From Pisolithus tinctorius (taxonomy: Eukaryota > Basidiomycota > Agaricomycetes > Boletales > Pisolithaceae), in the NCBI GenBank assembly GCA_024663395.1, contig JANFAH010000001.1, positions 3,100,001 to 3,164,000 of the forward strand: DNA of 64,000 bases. The letters are read 5' to 3'. Under the pieces are notes generated by a model. The model saw nothing but the letters and a program-made list of their open reading frames with translations. It did not search any database and was not told where the DNA came from. Shown here piece by piece: positions 12,464 through 24,631 of the stretch. A program made the translations under genes and the position numbers. The stretch's first letter is position 1. Every line of letters starts with the position of its first letter.

Positions 12464-12475
12464 GGTTATGAGCCC
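12464..12475 (+). promoter_or_regulatory. Copia primer-binding site, matching the anticodon arm of tRNA-iMet
   Basis: GGTTATGAGCCC follows the 5' LTR directly. It is the reverse complement of GGGCUCAUAACC, the anticodon stem-loop of eukaryotic initiator tRNA-Met. That points to priming by a cleaved 5' half-tRNA, as known for Drosophila copia, rather than by the tRNA 3' CCA end. The tRNA sequence is from general knowledge. Confidence 0.7.
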
Positions 12476-12527
12476 CGCTCTTGCGCTCTAATTCCGAAAG
12501 AGTTAATACGCAGCAACAATACCCACT

Positions 12528-15500
12528 ATGGCAAAAGACGATCATTCCTTACAAGTCCCAACCCTAAATGCGGACGGAAGCAACTGGCTATACTACAAGG
12601 CTCGGGTTGAATGGGCCATCAGCTCGAAAGGGCTGATCGGACACCTGACTGGCTTGGATGCGAAACCAGAGGACCCTTCAGCAGGGAAAGATGCCTCCTG
12701 GAAGCCCACAGCCACGGAGCAAAAACTTGTCAGCGAATACCCAGAAAAACTTCGGCAATGGGCTAAGGACGACGGATACGTCAAGCAAGTGATTGCTGTG
12801 TCGCTCCCGGAATCTCTATTCCTTCGAGTCCTGAAGGAAGAGACTGCGAAGAGTGTGTGGGGTGTCCTCACCGACCTTTTCCAAAACCGCTCTTGTGTCG
12901 TCGCAATTGATCTTCGGAGAAAACTCCAAGAATCCCGCTGTTCGGAAAAAGGCGATGTCCGCGCTCACTTCGACAAGATGCGTGCACTGTGCGAACAACT
13001 TGCTGCACTTGGACAGTCAATCACAGACGACGACTTTGCAGCCATCATCCTCAGTTCACTTCCCGCTTCTTACGACTCCAACCTTGCAGCTATGACGTCT
13101 TCGGCCCTAGTCATGCAAAAGGACCTATCTCCGGACTTTATAGTCAAAGTAATTTCCGATGAATATGATAGGCACCAAACGTGGACGAAAAGAGGCAACT
13201 CTGGAAACTCCGGAAATTCCGAAGATGCGGCTTACACAGCGAAGGATGGAAAGAAGTCCACCTGTGAAAATTGCGGAAAGAAAGGTCATACGAAAGATCA
13301 ATGCTGGGAAGAGGGTGGCGGAAAAGCTGGGCAAGCGCCCAAGTGGTTCCAGAACAAGGGAAAAGGGAAAAAGAAGGAGAAAGGTACTGGAAAAGCGGCC
13401 ACTGCGGCCAGTGCATCAGCCAGCTCGAGTGTGCAGACCAGCGCTGACTCGGAACCTGATGGAGTTTGGCTAGCACACCTGCAGGACGACGACTGGCTTA
13501 CAGAAATTGTGGAGGAAGAAATTCCGAACCCCCAGGACATCGTTAACGACAAAGAAGATGCATATACGAACAACTATGACTGTGTTCTCCTTGCAGGCGA
13601 AAGCCTAAATTCCGCAGAAGAGACAATCCTGTTCGACTCAGGCGCTTCACACCATATGTCCTCCTACCGCAGCAAATTCCTCGATTACAAGCCAATCGTA
13701 CCCAAACCTATCACCGCTGCTGACAACCACACCTTCCATGCCATCGGGAAAGGCGATCTCGCAATCTCACTCCCAAACGGCAATACCCAGACCCATATTC
13801 GACTCAAAGACGTGCTCTATGCCCCCAAGATGGGAATTACACTTGTTTCCGTTAGCAAACTTGACGTTGCTGGGTATGCGGCATTATTCTGAGACAAGCG
13901 TTGTCAAATTTTCGATGCTCGAAAAAGGAAAGTAGCTGAAATTCTGATGCAAAAAGGCCTCTACTGCCTTAAACGAGCTCGTCATGCCTTCACAGGCCTG
14001 GCCAAGGCCACAGAATCCTTAACCATGGAGGAGATTCACATAAGGCTTGGCCACATCGCTCCCGAAGCCATCCGGCGCATGCTCAAGGACAGCACGATTA
14101 CCGGAATTAAACTGGACGAAGCGCATCCTACCATGGGCACGTGCAATTCATGTGAATATGCCAAAGCAACTTGGAAGCCCATTGGGAAGGAGCGCGACCC
14201 ACCCCGCCGTGAACACCTAGGTGACGAGATCCACACAGATCTCTGGGGACCTTCTCCGGTCCAAACCCCTGGCCACAGCCAATACTACGTGTCATTCACA
14301 GATGACCACACCCGCTACACCAAGCTGTACCTCCAAAAGACGAAAGCCGAGACCTTCACGTCGTACAAGGCCTATGAAGCATGGCTGAACACGCAGTTCG
14401 ACACCAAAGTCAAGCGGCTTCGCTCAGATCGAGGGGGAGAATACCTTAGTGCGGAATTTTCGGAATATCTGAAATCCCGAGGCACAGAACGACGCATAAC
14501 CATCCACGATACCCCTGAACACAACAGAGTTGCAGAACGACTCAACAGAACACTCGTTGAGCGCGTACGTGCGATGATTCACGCCAGTGGCCTACCCAAG
14601 AACCTCTGGGGGGAGGCCATTATGCATGTGACCTGGCTCAAAAACCGCTCGTCAACTCGCCGTCTAGGCACGAAAACTCCCTACAAAATGCTCTACCAAA
14701 GACCACCTGATCTCTCAAAAATTCCGGTCTGGGGATGCCGTGTCAAGGTCCATGACACCTCTGGCTCCAAACTAGACATGCGAGCCCGAGACAGACACTG
14801 GGTAGGTTTTGACCCTGAGAGCGATGGCCACCATATCTACTGGCCTGACACACGAGCAATTGGAATTGAAAGAAGTGTCATTTTCGAGCACCAGGATGTG
14901 TCTGTACCACATGGTGTGCCGCTCGAGGGGGAGCAGGGGGAGCAGGGGAATTCCGACACCTCAGAAAGAAATTCCGAAGCCTCAAAATGAAATTCCGAAA
15001 CCTCAGAACGGAACTCCGCAGCTTCACAGGGAAATTCCGAGGCCCCGCAGATGGTCGAGCGACCCACCGAAGCAACTTCAGAAATTCCGAGACTAATTCT
15101 GGACCCACTCGGAGACAATTTCGAAACACCTCCACCTCAACCTCGTTGTTCCACTCGCCAGCGCTTCAAATCAGACTATATGAGGCGCCTACGTGCAGGG
15201 GAAGGCACTCGTGATGGGCGCATCCCTCTCGACTTCGTAAAAGAACTCCGAGAGAGCGATAGCAACCCAAACAGCCCGAAATCCCGAGAAAACGCTACCT
15301 ACGTATTCGACGAAGAGCTAGCTGCCGATGAAGATGACACTAACATCGTGTATGCTATGGTGGCAGGGATGGCTGAAGCCGAAGGGCTAGACCCATCAAC
15401 AGTCCGTGAGGCGAAATCCCGAGCTGACTGGCCAAAGTGGCAAAATGCCATAAATGCGGAATTAAACAGCCTAGAGGAAGCGCATACCTGGGATGTCGTT

Positions 15501-16955
15501 GAGTGCCCCAAGGGTGCAAATGTCGTAGGATGCAAATGGGTCTTCAAGATCAAACGCAACGCTGCTGGAGAAATCAAGAAGTACAAGGCCCGCCTAGTCG
15601 CTAAGGGATATTCTCAGATCCAGGGCGTTGACTACGACGAAACATATGCCCCCGTCGCAAGACTCGCATCTCTCTGCACCATACTAGCAATTGCTGCACG
15701 CAATGACTGGGATATTGATGTATTCGATTTCCACTCGGCATTCCTCAATGGCAAACTCGGAGATGGCGAAGACATTTACATGGAGCTCCCTGAGGGCTAC
15801 GCTATAGGGCGGAATTTTTCCCGTCCAGTTGGGAAGCTAAACGTAGCATTATACGGCTCGAAACAAGGCGCGCTTCGGTGGTACCAGAAGCTATGCACTA
15901 CTCTTGCAGATCTTGGGCTCACCAGGGCACACGCAGACTGGGGAGTGTTCTATGGTTGCATAGGATCGGAAATTCTCATCCTCGCCAGCCACGTCGATGA
16001 CTGCACTGTAACAGGCAGTTCCCCATTGTTAATTCACTCGTTTAAACAGGAGATCAGCACTCGTTTTAAAATCTCCGACCTAGGGCCCATCAGTTGGCTA
16101 CTTGGGATGAAGGTGACACGGAACAGAGAAGCCCACACCATATCCCTGTCGCAGCAGTCCTACATTGAGGCCATCCTGACGAAATACAACCTCGCTGACT
16201 GCAAACCTGCCGCAATTCCGATGGACCCCGGAATAAAACTCTCTCGCAGAGAAATTCCGCAGCCAGCCGAAGAAGCTGCATGCATGAAAAATGTACCCTA
16301 CCGTGCTGCTGTAGGCTCCCTCATGCACCTTGCTGTTGGAACACGCCCAGATATTGCATTTGCTGTCCCCACAGTCGCTCAGTTCAACAACGCACCCAAC
16401 ATGACTCACTGGGAAGCCGTGAAATGAATCTACAGGTATATCTCAGGCACAAAAGCGCTCGCTTTAACGTTCGGAAATTCAGAACGAGGCCTCGAGGGCT
16501 ATACCGATGCAGATGGAGCTTCACAGGAGCATCGACGTGCTATAAGCGGATATGCCTACCTACTAGATGGTGGAGCTATCAGTTGGGCTTCACGGAAACA
16601 GGAACTCGTAACGCTCTCCACTGCTGAAGCAGAGTACATCGCAGCGACTCACGCAGCCAAAGAGGGCCTGTGGCTTCGATGACTCATTGGAGAAGTTTTC
16701 CGACCGCTCACACACCCTATCCCACTGTATTCTGACAGTCAATCCGCCATCGCACTTACCAAAGATGGCAGCTATCATGCTCGCACAAAGCACATCAACA
16801 TACGATACCATTTCATTCGTTTTGCTGTGGAAAACAATTCCTTTCGTTTAATTTATTGTCCTACTGACGACATGGTCGCCGATACCCTTACAAAGCCTCT
16901 ACCTAGCATCAAGGCGAAACACTTCGCGTCTGCACTCGGACTTCGTTCCGATTGA
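12528..16955 (+). pseudogene. Copia Gag-Pol polyprotein with four in-frame TGA stops
   Basis: One reading frame of about 1,475 codons. Order: Gag; CCHC knuckle CENCGKKGHTKDQC (about 13264); aspartic protease ILFDSGASHHMS (about 13628); integrase, with HTDLWG, LRSDRGGEY and NRVAERLNRT supplying the D,D,E residues; a Ser/Asn/Glu-rich linker of 21-bp repeats; reverse transcriptase, with KARLVAKGYSQ, DFHSAFLNG, LYGSKQ and HVDD in place of YVDD; and RNase H ending GLRSD before TGA 16953. Premature TGAs lie at 13890, 14988, 16425 and 16680. Each fits an Arg CGA changed by a CpG transition (for example VK*IYRYISG for VKRIYRY). The copia order, integrase before RT, is clear. Confidence 0.92.
14943..15045 (+). 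repeat. 21-bp coding tandem repeat in the copia integrase-RT linker
   Basis: About five imperfect 21-bp units with the core AAATTCCGAA encode a seven-residue S-E-x-N-S-E-A type repeat. One unit carries the TGA at 14988 where neighbouring units have AGA or CGG. Confidence 0.75.
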
Positions 16956-16962
16956 GGGGGAG
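16954..16962 (+). promoter_or_regulatory. Copia polypurine tract
   Basis: GAGGGGGAG lies immediately before the 3' LTR. This is the expected primer for plus-strand DNA synthesis. It overlaps the last codon of pol. Confidence 0.8.
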
Positions 16963-17253
16963 TGTCGAGAATGCAACCCAGAGTTACGGTAGCGTCTCGG
17001 AGTTTTGCCCAGAGGGCTCGGAATTGTTCCCCGACCCTCGGAATTAAATTCCGATGTCAATGCGCTTACTAATTATGGTACTATAAATTTTCCGCACTGT
17101 TCTTTTCCACCTCAGTGACTACTTCGTACACTGAGGTGAGTATAGCTAGATTCCACTCGTTTACTTGGTACTGACGTAGTGTAGAAACTCATACCTTCGT
17201 TAGGTACTAATAAAGTGACTACTTCATACACTGAGAAACTCATACCTTCGTTA
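16963..17253 (+). repeat. 3' LTR of the copia element
   Basis: 291 bp, the same length as the 5' LTR, with seven substitutions. All are C-to-T or G-to-A within CpG. It is followed by the CACAA target duplication. Confidence 0.95.
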
Positions 17254-17411
17254 CACAAGTACGCAAGGGATGGTCTGGCCTTGTGCTCGGTAATCCGTAA
17301 ATGCATACGCAGCGATCATCGGATACTGACAACGTTTGACGAGATGTGTCACCATGTGGCCATCAGGTCCAATGCATTTGATTCGAATGGTTCTTTCCAG
17401 AGGCTCGACGG
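17254..17411 (-). pseudogene. Helitron A helicase, internal fragment
   Basis: It reads PLERTIRIKC...YPMIAAYAFTDYRAQGQTIPCVLV, the segment just before the C-terminal fragment at 11949-12172. The AYAFTDYRAQGQT motif is typical of Pif1/Helitron helicases. It is bounded by copia on one side and the 1.87-kb element on the other. Confidence 0.85.
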
Positions 17412-19282
17412 TGTCACACACCAAAGGTGTTGTGGACATGGTTACAGCTGACTCTGCCTAACTCGTTGACGAGTTGCGCACAATGCCCAAGCATGCAGAT
17501 GAAGACTAAAGGCCTCATGCGTAGAAAGACTGTTGGACGTGAACAGTCATCCTTCGCACAAGAACGAGTCGTCAGTGCTAAAGAGAAAAGAGGAAGCGAG
17601 TTAAGCGCGCATTAAAAGTTTTTAGCGCCCGTGTACGGCATTCCGGTTTTCGTCGTATCTCTGCCGTTTCCAAAGATATCAACTCGGTTCACATACTCGC
17701 TTAAAGTGCTCAGCCCCACGATTCTTCCTTCCAAATTTGGAGAGGATCCTCGCACCCTACGCGTTTCTACAGCACTCCATCCATCAGACGCTCATTTCGC
17801 GAAGTCCATCAATCATGGCCACCTCTTCGTCAGTCATCTCGCTTGTCTCATTTGCCAGAGACAATGGCTATGTATATCTGCCAGGCATTCCCACCAGCTT
17901 CCGTCCTGAAGCCCCCTGGTTCATCCCGTCATTGTCAGCCCCATCCCGTCCCATGCAGCTTGGTCAGCGTGTTCTCCTTGTCAGTATGACTTCCAGAAGG
18001 ACGTTCTTTGGTTGCCTCAGGTCTGTCACTCAGTTAGAAAGGTCTTATGTGGTCGTTTCAGTCTCCCCTCTTGATGAAGCATATGGATCGTTCCTCCCTG
18101 CTCCCTGCATCGTCTTTATTCCGATCTCGTCCATCATTCTTCCCGCATTGTGACAGCTGCAGTATAATCTACTGTCCTCCAGCCTCCCTGATCGCATTCA
18201 TGACGAGTATGACATGCATCTTGCCTTCCTACTGCAAGATCCAGCAGAAGACGTCCCCCCTTCTCCTCCTCCTCCATCAGAGCCCCGTTCATGAAGTTTT
18301 TGTTAACTTTGCTGAGAGGATGGAAGGGTGGGAGACGCGATCGCGTATGCTCTCATTGCCCCACAGACCCCCAATGCCCTAGCCCCCTTTGACGCCTGAC
18401 TCATGCCCTTCAATTCTGGAATTAATACTTCCCTATCTGGAAACACCATCCATCTGTCATGCCATCTTTGGATCTAGAGATGTCTCCGCCGAGATCTGAC
18501 TTGCATCGCCACCCCCTAATGTGATATCAGTGTGCTTACTCAGTTTCTGACTCTATTTGACTCGTTCTGTGGTATTTTGACTATCCTTGACTCGTTCATT
18601 GCCAATACTTACCAATCCTCCTTGCTTGCTTACTTTTCATTTCTCGCTTACTCATCATGATTACTCAGTCCTTACTCATTACTTACCAAGTGTTTGTGCC
18701 TTGTTTGTCACAAGCTGTGCTCCCCCCATAGTATATAAACCCCCATGTACTTAGCTACCCAGAATCAATCAGAATCAATTCAGAAGCAATCAAGAAGTCA
18801 CTCAGAAGTCAGCTCAGCTCAGCTTATCTCGTCGTCGACAGTTGAGGCTCATTCGGGAGAGTCTATCTGTCTTCATTCGTATCATTGGTAGTTGAGGCTC
18901 CATCAAGGGTCTATCTACCTTCATTCATTCATCTGAAGTATCATCTGTGCTCTGTCAGCACACCTGCTTAGTCATCCATCCACTCCTGCGTAACTCGTCA
19001 TCGACTTGCACCAGGAGCACATCTAAAAGATCATCACACCAGAGTACTTTCGGCTGAATACCTTCACTCTATTCAGCATCCCCCATCTAGTCATCACTTG
19101 CTTATCTACTCCTGCGTAACTCGACGACGACTTGCGCCAGGAGCACTCCACTTGAAGTCCCTCCCCCCCACTTTAGGTTTCTCTGCACTCCAGGTTCCGC
19201 GGAGGCAAACCACCACTCGCTTTTATTTGTCTTTTGGTGTTGGATTTGTTTGGTTTTCACCAGCTTTCCACACTTTGACTCA
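17412..19282. mobile_element. 1.87-kb TG..CA insertion with 6-bp TSD, possible long solo LTR or non-autonomous element
   Basis: Starts TGTCACACACCAAAGG and ends CACACTTTGACTCA. It is flanked by CGACGG (17406-17411) and CAACGG (19283-19288), a 6-bp duplication with one CpG transition. Removing it rejoins the helicase codons (MIPV with EPLERTI). Inside there is a TATA-like AGTATATAAACC at about 18728, then pairs of imperfect repeats (GTTGAGGCTC blocks near 18842 and 18891; CTCCTGCGTAACTCG blocks near 18986 and 19110). ORFs at 17737-18382 show no family I recognise. The U3/TATA/repeat layout is LTR-like, but no partner LTR is in the window. Confidence 0.65.
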
Positions 19283-21695
19283 CAACGGGTATCATGGCTT
19301 GATCGAGTCCAGGCAGTTTCGACGTGCGGGTACGGTCCAGCTTGACCAGTACGTATGGAGGGGGGTGTGTCAGTTCCACAACAGGTCCACTGCTGCGAGG
19401 GACGGGTTCATCGGGATGGAGGATAATATGTACTATGGTGCCGCATGTGCCGTTGGTAATGTCAAGGTCTGTCTGCACATTTTGCGTGACCATCACCTTC
19501 ATACCCACTGAGATATCCACCTTGTCAGGGAGATCACTCTTCCGTCGTTGTGTCTGTTCCCCTTTGCCACATCATCTGGTGGCAAGAGCATATCGTTCAG
19601 CCAGTGTGAGAGGTTGGCCTTTGATAGTGTCCGTGGCTGTAGTCGTGAACACGTAGCTGTTTCTTTCGCAGGTGTGATTGAGTACTGCAATCTCATTCCA
19701 CAATTGTTGGACGGCGTGACGAGGCGTAACAAGAGATGCATCGCACCATGGAGTTGTTGAGAAATCAGTGGGCGTGCAGGCAGGATTGGTGAGTACAAGG
19801 GATCGCAACATCTCCATATGATGCGCTTGAACACGGCTGTAGCGCAGGTGCTGGAGAAAGTTGTGCCAGACAGTATCGGTGACGCGCATCTGCTCTCGGA
19901 GCATGACAACTGTTTCAAATTCTTCATATATGGCATGCCTGAGCTCGGGAAGTGTACAATCGCGTTGGTTGGTAGTTGGGTAATACAGCGCTTCAGTGGG
20001 TCCGACTGCGACAGGTGGAAATTGATGGAAATCACCACACATTATAATGCTGATGCCACCGAATGAATGATCACTTGCGTGCTGCCCTGCCTCCATTTTC
20101 CCTATACCAATGTTGCGTGATAACTGTGCCAGGAAAGTTTTGCCCAGCATTGACATCTCGTCCACGATGAGGTACTGGTATGACCTCCAGAAATCCTGTA
20201 ACTTCGCCCTTGCCTGAGCACTCAAAGGTTCGGATCTAGATCGTGACATCATCCCGATGGTGTGCGTCGTCTTTCCATCAATGAGAGAGGCGGCGACTCC
20301 AGTATATGCTGCCTTGATGAGAATGTGGTGTGCTCGTCGATGCGTGAAGTACTGTGTGATAGATTGAATTACTTTCGACTTCCCTGTGCCACCCTCCCCA
20401 TGAATGAGCATGCGCAGCAGGGGCGGATCGCGTCCACACAACCACTGGTCAACGTGCCAGGTGACTATATCGTATGTGCGACATTGGTCTGCTCTGAGCA
20501 TCGATGGGTCCAAGGCAGCTAACATGGTCTCTGCCACTTCTGTGCTGTCAGTGGGTGACGGGTTCTCTGGTAAGTCGTGGGGATCCAGTGGGATGATGCT
20601 GGGAGGAACATCAGATGGGGAAGGCAAAGAAGAGGCGGTATCTATCATCGCATTTTGTGACTGAACATCCTGTGCCATGAGATCATTCCAGGTCAACAAA
20701 TTCCACAAGTTGTCTTCGTCTGCATGAGATACGCCAGACATCGACGCTTCCACACCACCGACGTTGTGAATACACTCTCGATCCATCCATGTTGGCATGA
20801 CATTGTCAGGAAAGACTTTCGTGATCTTCACAGCTTGTACAGCCAGATGTCCATGTAGTTCTTCCTGCCACAGTGTTTGTCCTGCAATAATAGCAGCTAA
20901 TCCTTGTTCGGTGAGTTGCTGTTCACCCACACCGTGTGTGAATACCCCGTCCTCCTCCAAAGGCTCCTCGCAATTTAAATTATCTGCGAGATCATGGGCT
21001 GGATCTTGCGCATACAGTGCCTGCTGCTCCTGTGCCGATTTCTCACAGCGGTGAAAATATTGCACCCCAGAGATGATGTGGTGTATTTGGGTGGGCGCTG
21101 ATGCCAGGAACGTGCTCAAGGCATGTTCCCATGTCTCGTGAGATCCCTTGAGGTCGGTGCCGAGGTCCCGCCATGGTTTTAGTAGCATAAGCATCGAGGC
21201 ACAGTAAAATGTGTGACAATCAGGATCGTCGTGTGTTGGGAAGTAGCGCCCAATGAAGTTTGGCAGAGTGTGATGTCCCTCTGGACAAACAACGCGTTCC
21301 TTCTGTTCGAATCTCGGGTGCATTGGTTGGTATTGTATACGAGCATGCCATGGATGGCTGCGTTGTCGGACAGCCCCAGGCACCGCAGCTTCAGTGCTTG
21401 AGGTGGTAACGGTGCTCCTGTGCAATCCCCTTTTGCACTCGTACGTGTCTGTAAAGAACTGCAGCACATTCATCTGCTCGAGATTGTGGCCATGGTAGAT
21501 GTAATCTGTAACCTGACATTTCGGATACAGGAAGCCTTGGGAATCGGTGTCGAGTGTGACGACATCTTGAGCATCCTCCTGATCGACATCACATTCAACA
21601 CCAGTCCTGCAATCAAGGGCGATGGAAGGTCCTACCTCGAACATCTCTTGGGTTTGCTGCAGTATTGTGGCAGCTGCCTGGTCATTTGCATGCAT
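19283..21695 (-). pseudogene. Helitron A Pif1-like helicase, main body
   Basis: SF1B 5'-3' DNA helicase that unwinds the donor during rolling-circle transposition. Motifs in order: Walker A LIHGEGGTGKSKVIQS, AYTGVAAS, Walker B YLIVDEMSMLGK, then IIMCGDFHQFPPVA. The upstream region has DVVTLDTDSQGF and YIYHGHNLEQMNVLQFF. The frame runs 21695 to 19575, meets TGA at 19572-19574 (ATR*CGKG, consistent with Arg CGA), and continues in the same frame through VDISVGMKVMVTQNVQTDLD to 19283, where the 1.87-kb insertion begins. Confidence 0.88.
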
Positions 21696-21722
21696 CCTGC
21701 TGAGACACTGACACCTCTGGAG

Positions 21723-23684
21723 TTAATGCACATGTCTGTCTATGAATGTGGAACAGACCCACCTTGCCTTTTCATCCGTGGCCCGTGTCGACAAGGTGGG
21801 ATGTGTTGCTGATAATTTCCTCACGAAGCTTGACCAGTATATAGGCGTATAGTGGTGTGACCGGTAGGTGTCACCCCATCCCATCAAGTATGACATAACC
21901 ATCGGCATGGCTAGTTCTTGTTTGCGGTTGATTGTGTGTACCAAGCAGAAGAGGAGCAGCCATTGTTGATTGCAGAGGTCTTCCAAATAAGGTGTACACG
22001 CGTTGTGGTAGGTGAGACCCTTCGATAGCATGGCCGAAAGATTGTAATGCTTGCCCTGTTTCTTTGTTTGATACATGGTTATGTAAAAGGATAGATTCGT
22101 CATTGCTCTCGAATTCGTAAGCAGTTTCACATCATTGTTACATTGAGCATTGATCACTAACGCAGGAACCCATCCATTGAGGAAGGGGTGTAATTGTTTC
22201 ATCCCCCAATTGCCGCTCTCCAAGATAAAGTCATCGTCTGCTATAGGGAATGGAGCCTGTCACTTGCACACCAAGCCCCCCTTCTTGGTAGGAATCAGAC
22301 ACCAATGGATTTGACAGGTGTGTAGCTGTTTTGCTCTAGTGATGCGTAGTTCCAGCCGTGCAACCTCTTCATCATAGTGCTCTGCCTGTGGTTTTGGTGG
22401 ATGACAGTATGCAACATCAACATCGTTCGGTATTGTCTTGATTGACTGGGCTGACTCCAAACCTGGAAGGTGCACTCGCATGTTTGCCCTGATGAATGAG
22501 CACACATGCTCATGAAAGCTCTCTTCATGCAGGAGCCGCTCTATGTTGTCTGTAGGAGGTGAGTGTTTCAACCACAGTAACATGTGAAGATGAAGCGACC
22601 CCCGTCCTTGTGACTCAACGACTCCAAAGTAAGCCCTCACGAGGCTGAAGATTCCCTTTTGCAAGTGCACGCTATATGGAGTCGTGGTAACACCAAAGAG
22701 GGTTTGTATGATAGTCTTGATTGTGAAGTGAAAAAATTTAGCTGCCACGTATGGGTTGCCTGCAATGTTCACAGCATGTTTCTCTTTCGATGGGCTGGTA
22801 CTGGCGAGAAAGTTATCCATATCGATGTGTTCCCTGGTGAAGACCTGTGCAATGGGATCATGAAGATCACATGGATTGATCGTTATCCATAAACTAGGTG
22901 GGTTGAACATGATGGATGTTGCCCATATCTGACTTTGTAGTTGGTAGCGACTATGATTGGATCCCTGTACCCGACTGGCAGTGGCATAAAGGTGCTGCCA
23001 CAGTAATTGGATTGCAGGATCACTTATACGCCAGTGTTGTTCTTCCTCCCTGACTGCTTGCTGCATACTAGCCAACGAGATAGTGGATAAAAGATGTGCA
23101 TCCCTGTCAAAACCCTTCCACTGCATCTGTAATCTGGCAGATCCTAGTGCCTGCCGACATTGTGCTATGGTGAAGGCCACAAATGCGAAGGTCACATGTC
23201 TCTGGAAGCAGCGATCATGGTACTCCAGAGCCCATCTGACATGCTCTCCAAAATCTATAGGGACTGGTTGCATGTGCTCTATGCCCCCTTCACTGTAGGG
23301 ATACAAACATGGATACACCTTTTCAAAGAAATTTCGCTCACTATCTGCAGGTTGCAGGATATGTGGTTTCTGCCATGGCCATCCGAAATCTGAGACAGGT
23401 TTGCCTCTGTGCTTAACTGCATACCTGCCTTCTTGACCCTCATCCCATAGATTGACAAGACCCCAAGTCATCAACTCTTTTGCACTCAGTGTAGAGAGGT
23501 CGGTATCAATTGTCCCTGAGACTTGCAAAGGAACCACACGTGGTGTGGCACCATCATCCATGGACTGTCCTGTAATGTCATTCATGTCCACTATGCGATA
23601 CCTGCTGAGACCCATTACAGGGATATTGAGGAGAACTCGTACCTTCATCGTCATCCATCGGCACATATCCCTCCCCCTCCTCAT
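21723..23684 (-). pseudogene. Helitron A Rep (HUH endonuclease) region
   Basis: Rolling-circle initiator with the Helitron-like N domain. The two-His metal site is in SQGRGSLHLHMLLWL (HLH). The catalytic tyrosine motif is SFYITMYQTKKQGKHYN, with two Tyr spaced Y-x3-Y and followed by Lys. Two ORFs (22260-23684 and 21723-22223) are separated by TGA at 22260-22262 and a short in-frame stretch that reads APFPIADDDFILESGNWG. Helitron B has a stop at the same codon. After the Tyr domain it leads into the helicase region across a TAA that B also shares. Confidence 0.85.
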
Positions 23685-23709
23685 CCACTATATGCATGTC
23701 TTCTGACTG

Positions 23710-24449
23710 TCATACGACACCACTTATCTCCAACGGCACATCGTCTATTGGCAATGCGTCCAGCCGCTGGGAGGATACCTCGATATCACCATAATACTTC
23801 GGATTGTTCTCTTTCAACCACAGCAGCACATCTCTAATGGCGTCGCGACGCATGTGAAAGGTACTATGGAGCCAACCTTGTGGCAACTTCCCAGGGCCAA
23901 TGTAAGTCACTGTAATCAAAGATGCCAATATCATGGATGGCCGTGGCATGAGGGTGCCACTGACCATCGATGCTATACCATCCATATCAAGTTTGTAGGT
24001 TGTAACATTGCCACGCATGGCACTCTGCAAGATGGAGAAATCTCGAACACCTCCACTGCGTTTCGGGAACAATTTGAACACGTACACCTGTGGGTACAAC
24101 AGCGCTATAAGAAGTTGCTCTGGGAATGTCAGCACATCCAAAACCCAGGGGGTCAGCCCAATCCACAACTGATTTGCGAGCGAGAAGTGGGGTGGCTTGT
24201 CACCTGGTCATCATAGGTCTTCAGAACATTGCTGGCATACGCTCACAACAGGTGGCTGTAGGTCTCTCTGAACACCGCATGCCTCCAAGAGCATACCTTC
24301 AATCAGAAAATGTTCCTTGTGCGATCGGTGGGGTTTAAGGCGTTGCATGTTGGGTAGATCTGCGAGCTTGATGACCTTAAGCCCTTCAAGCTCGATGCTC
24401 TGTTCCCATGCACAGATGGCACAGGTGCCAGTAGCCAATGCCAGATTGG
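23710..24449 (-). pseudogene. Helitron A N-terminal accessory domain (Cys-rich plus conserved Helitron-associated region)
   Basis: Begins NLALATGTCAICAWEQSIEL, a Cys-rich start, then SVCQQCSEDL, then the conserved block WIGLTPWVLDVLTFPEQLLIAL...YPQVYVFKLFPK. That block commonly precedes the Rep domain in basidiomycete Helitrons. The reading frame stops abruptly at 24449, where the TIR element begins. The missing upstream residues (FYQATSN) lie at 46882 and beyond. Function of this domain is not known to me. Confidence 0.75.
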
Positions 24450-24482
24450 TATGGTGTTAAATTTGCACAAAAATTAATATTA
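24450..24482 (+). repeat. Left terminal inverted repeat of the TIR element
   Basis: Starts TATGGTGTTAAATTTGCAC and continues A-rich to ATTA. It matches the reverse complement of 46843-46875 with three transitions. Confidence 0.85.
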
Positions 24483-24492
24483 TGTCTGGTCA

Positions 24493-24631
24493 CAACTTGA
24501 ATTAACCTGAACACAAACTGAATTAACCCGAACACTGGTTGAATTACCCTGAACACAAGTTGAATTAGCCTGAATGTGGGTTGAATTAGCCCGAACACAA
24601 GTTGAATTACCCCGAACATGAGTTGAATTAC
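24493..24631 (-). repeat. Left subterminal 21-bp repeat array (first part)
   Basis: About 6.5 units of a 21-bp repeat. On the minus strand the consensus is GGTTAATTCAACTTGTGTTC. The array is interrupted by the gypsy element and resumes at 32717. Confidence 0.85.

Larger units (their letters stand above)
12173..17253 (+). mobile_element. Ty1/copia LTR retrotransposon, full length, 5,081 bp
   Basis: Two 291-bp LTRs (12173-12463 and 16963-17253) flank one gag-pol reading frame. A 5-bp target duplication CACAA lies at 12168-12172 and 17254-17258. The element carries a primer-binding site directly after the 5' LTR and a purine tract directly before the 3' LTR. By my alignment the LTRs differ at 7 positions (2.4%), all CpG transitions, so insertion is fairly recent but not fresh. 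It interrupts the Helitron A helicase. Four in-frame TGA codons make it non-autonomous now. Confidence 0.95.

Noticed and set aside
17737..18382. ORFs in the 1.87-kb element as a real gene
   Set aside because: No recognised domain, two overlapping frames with no clear splice sites; kept only as unexplained content.
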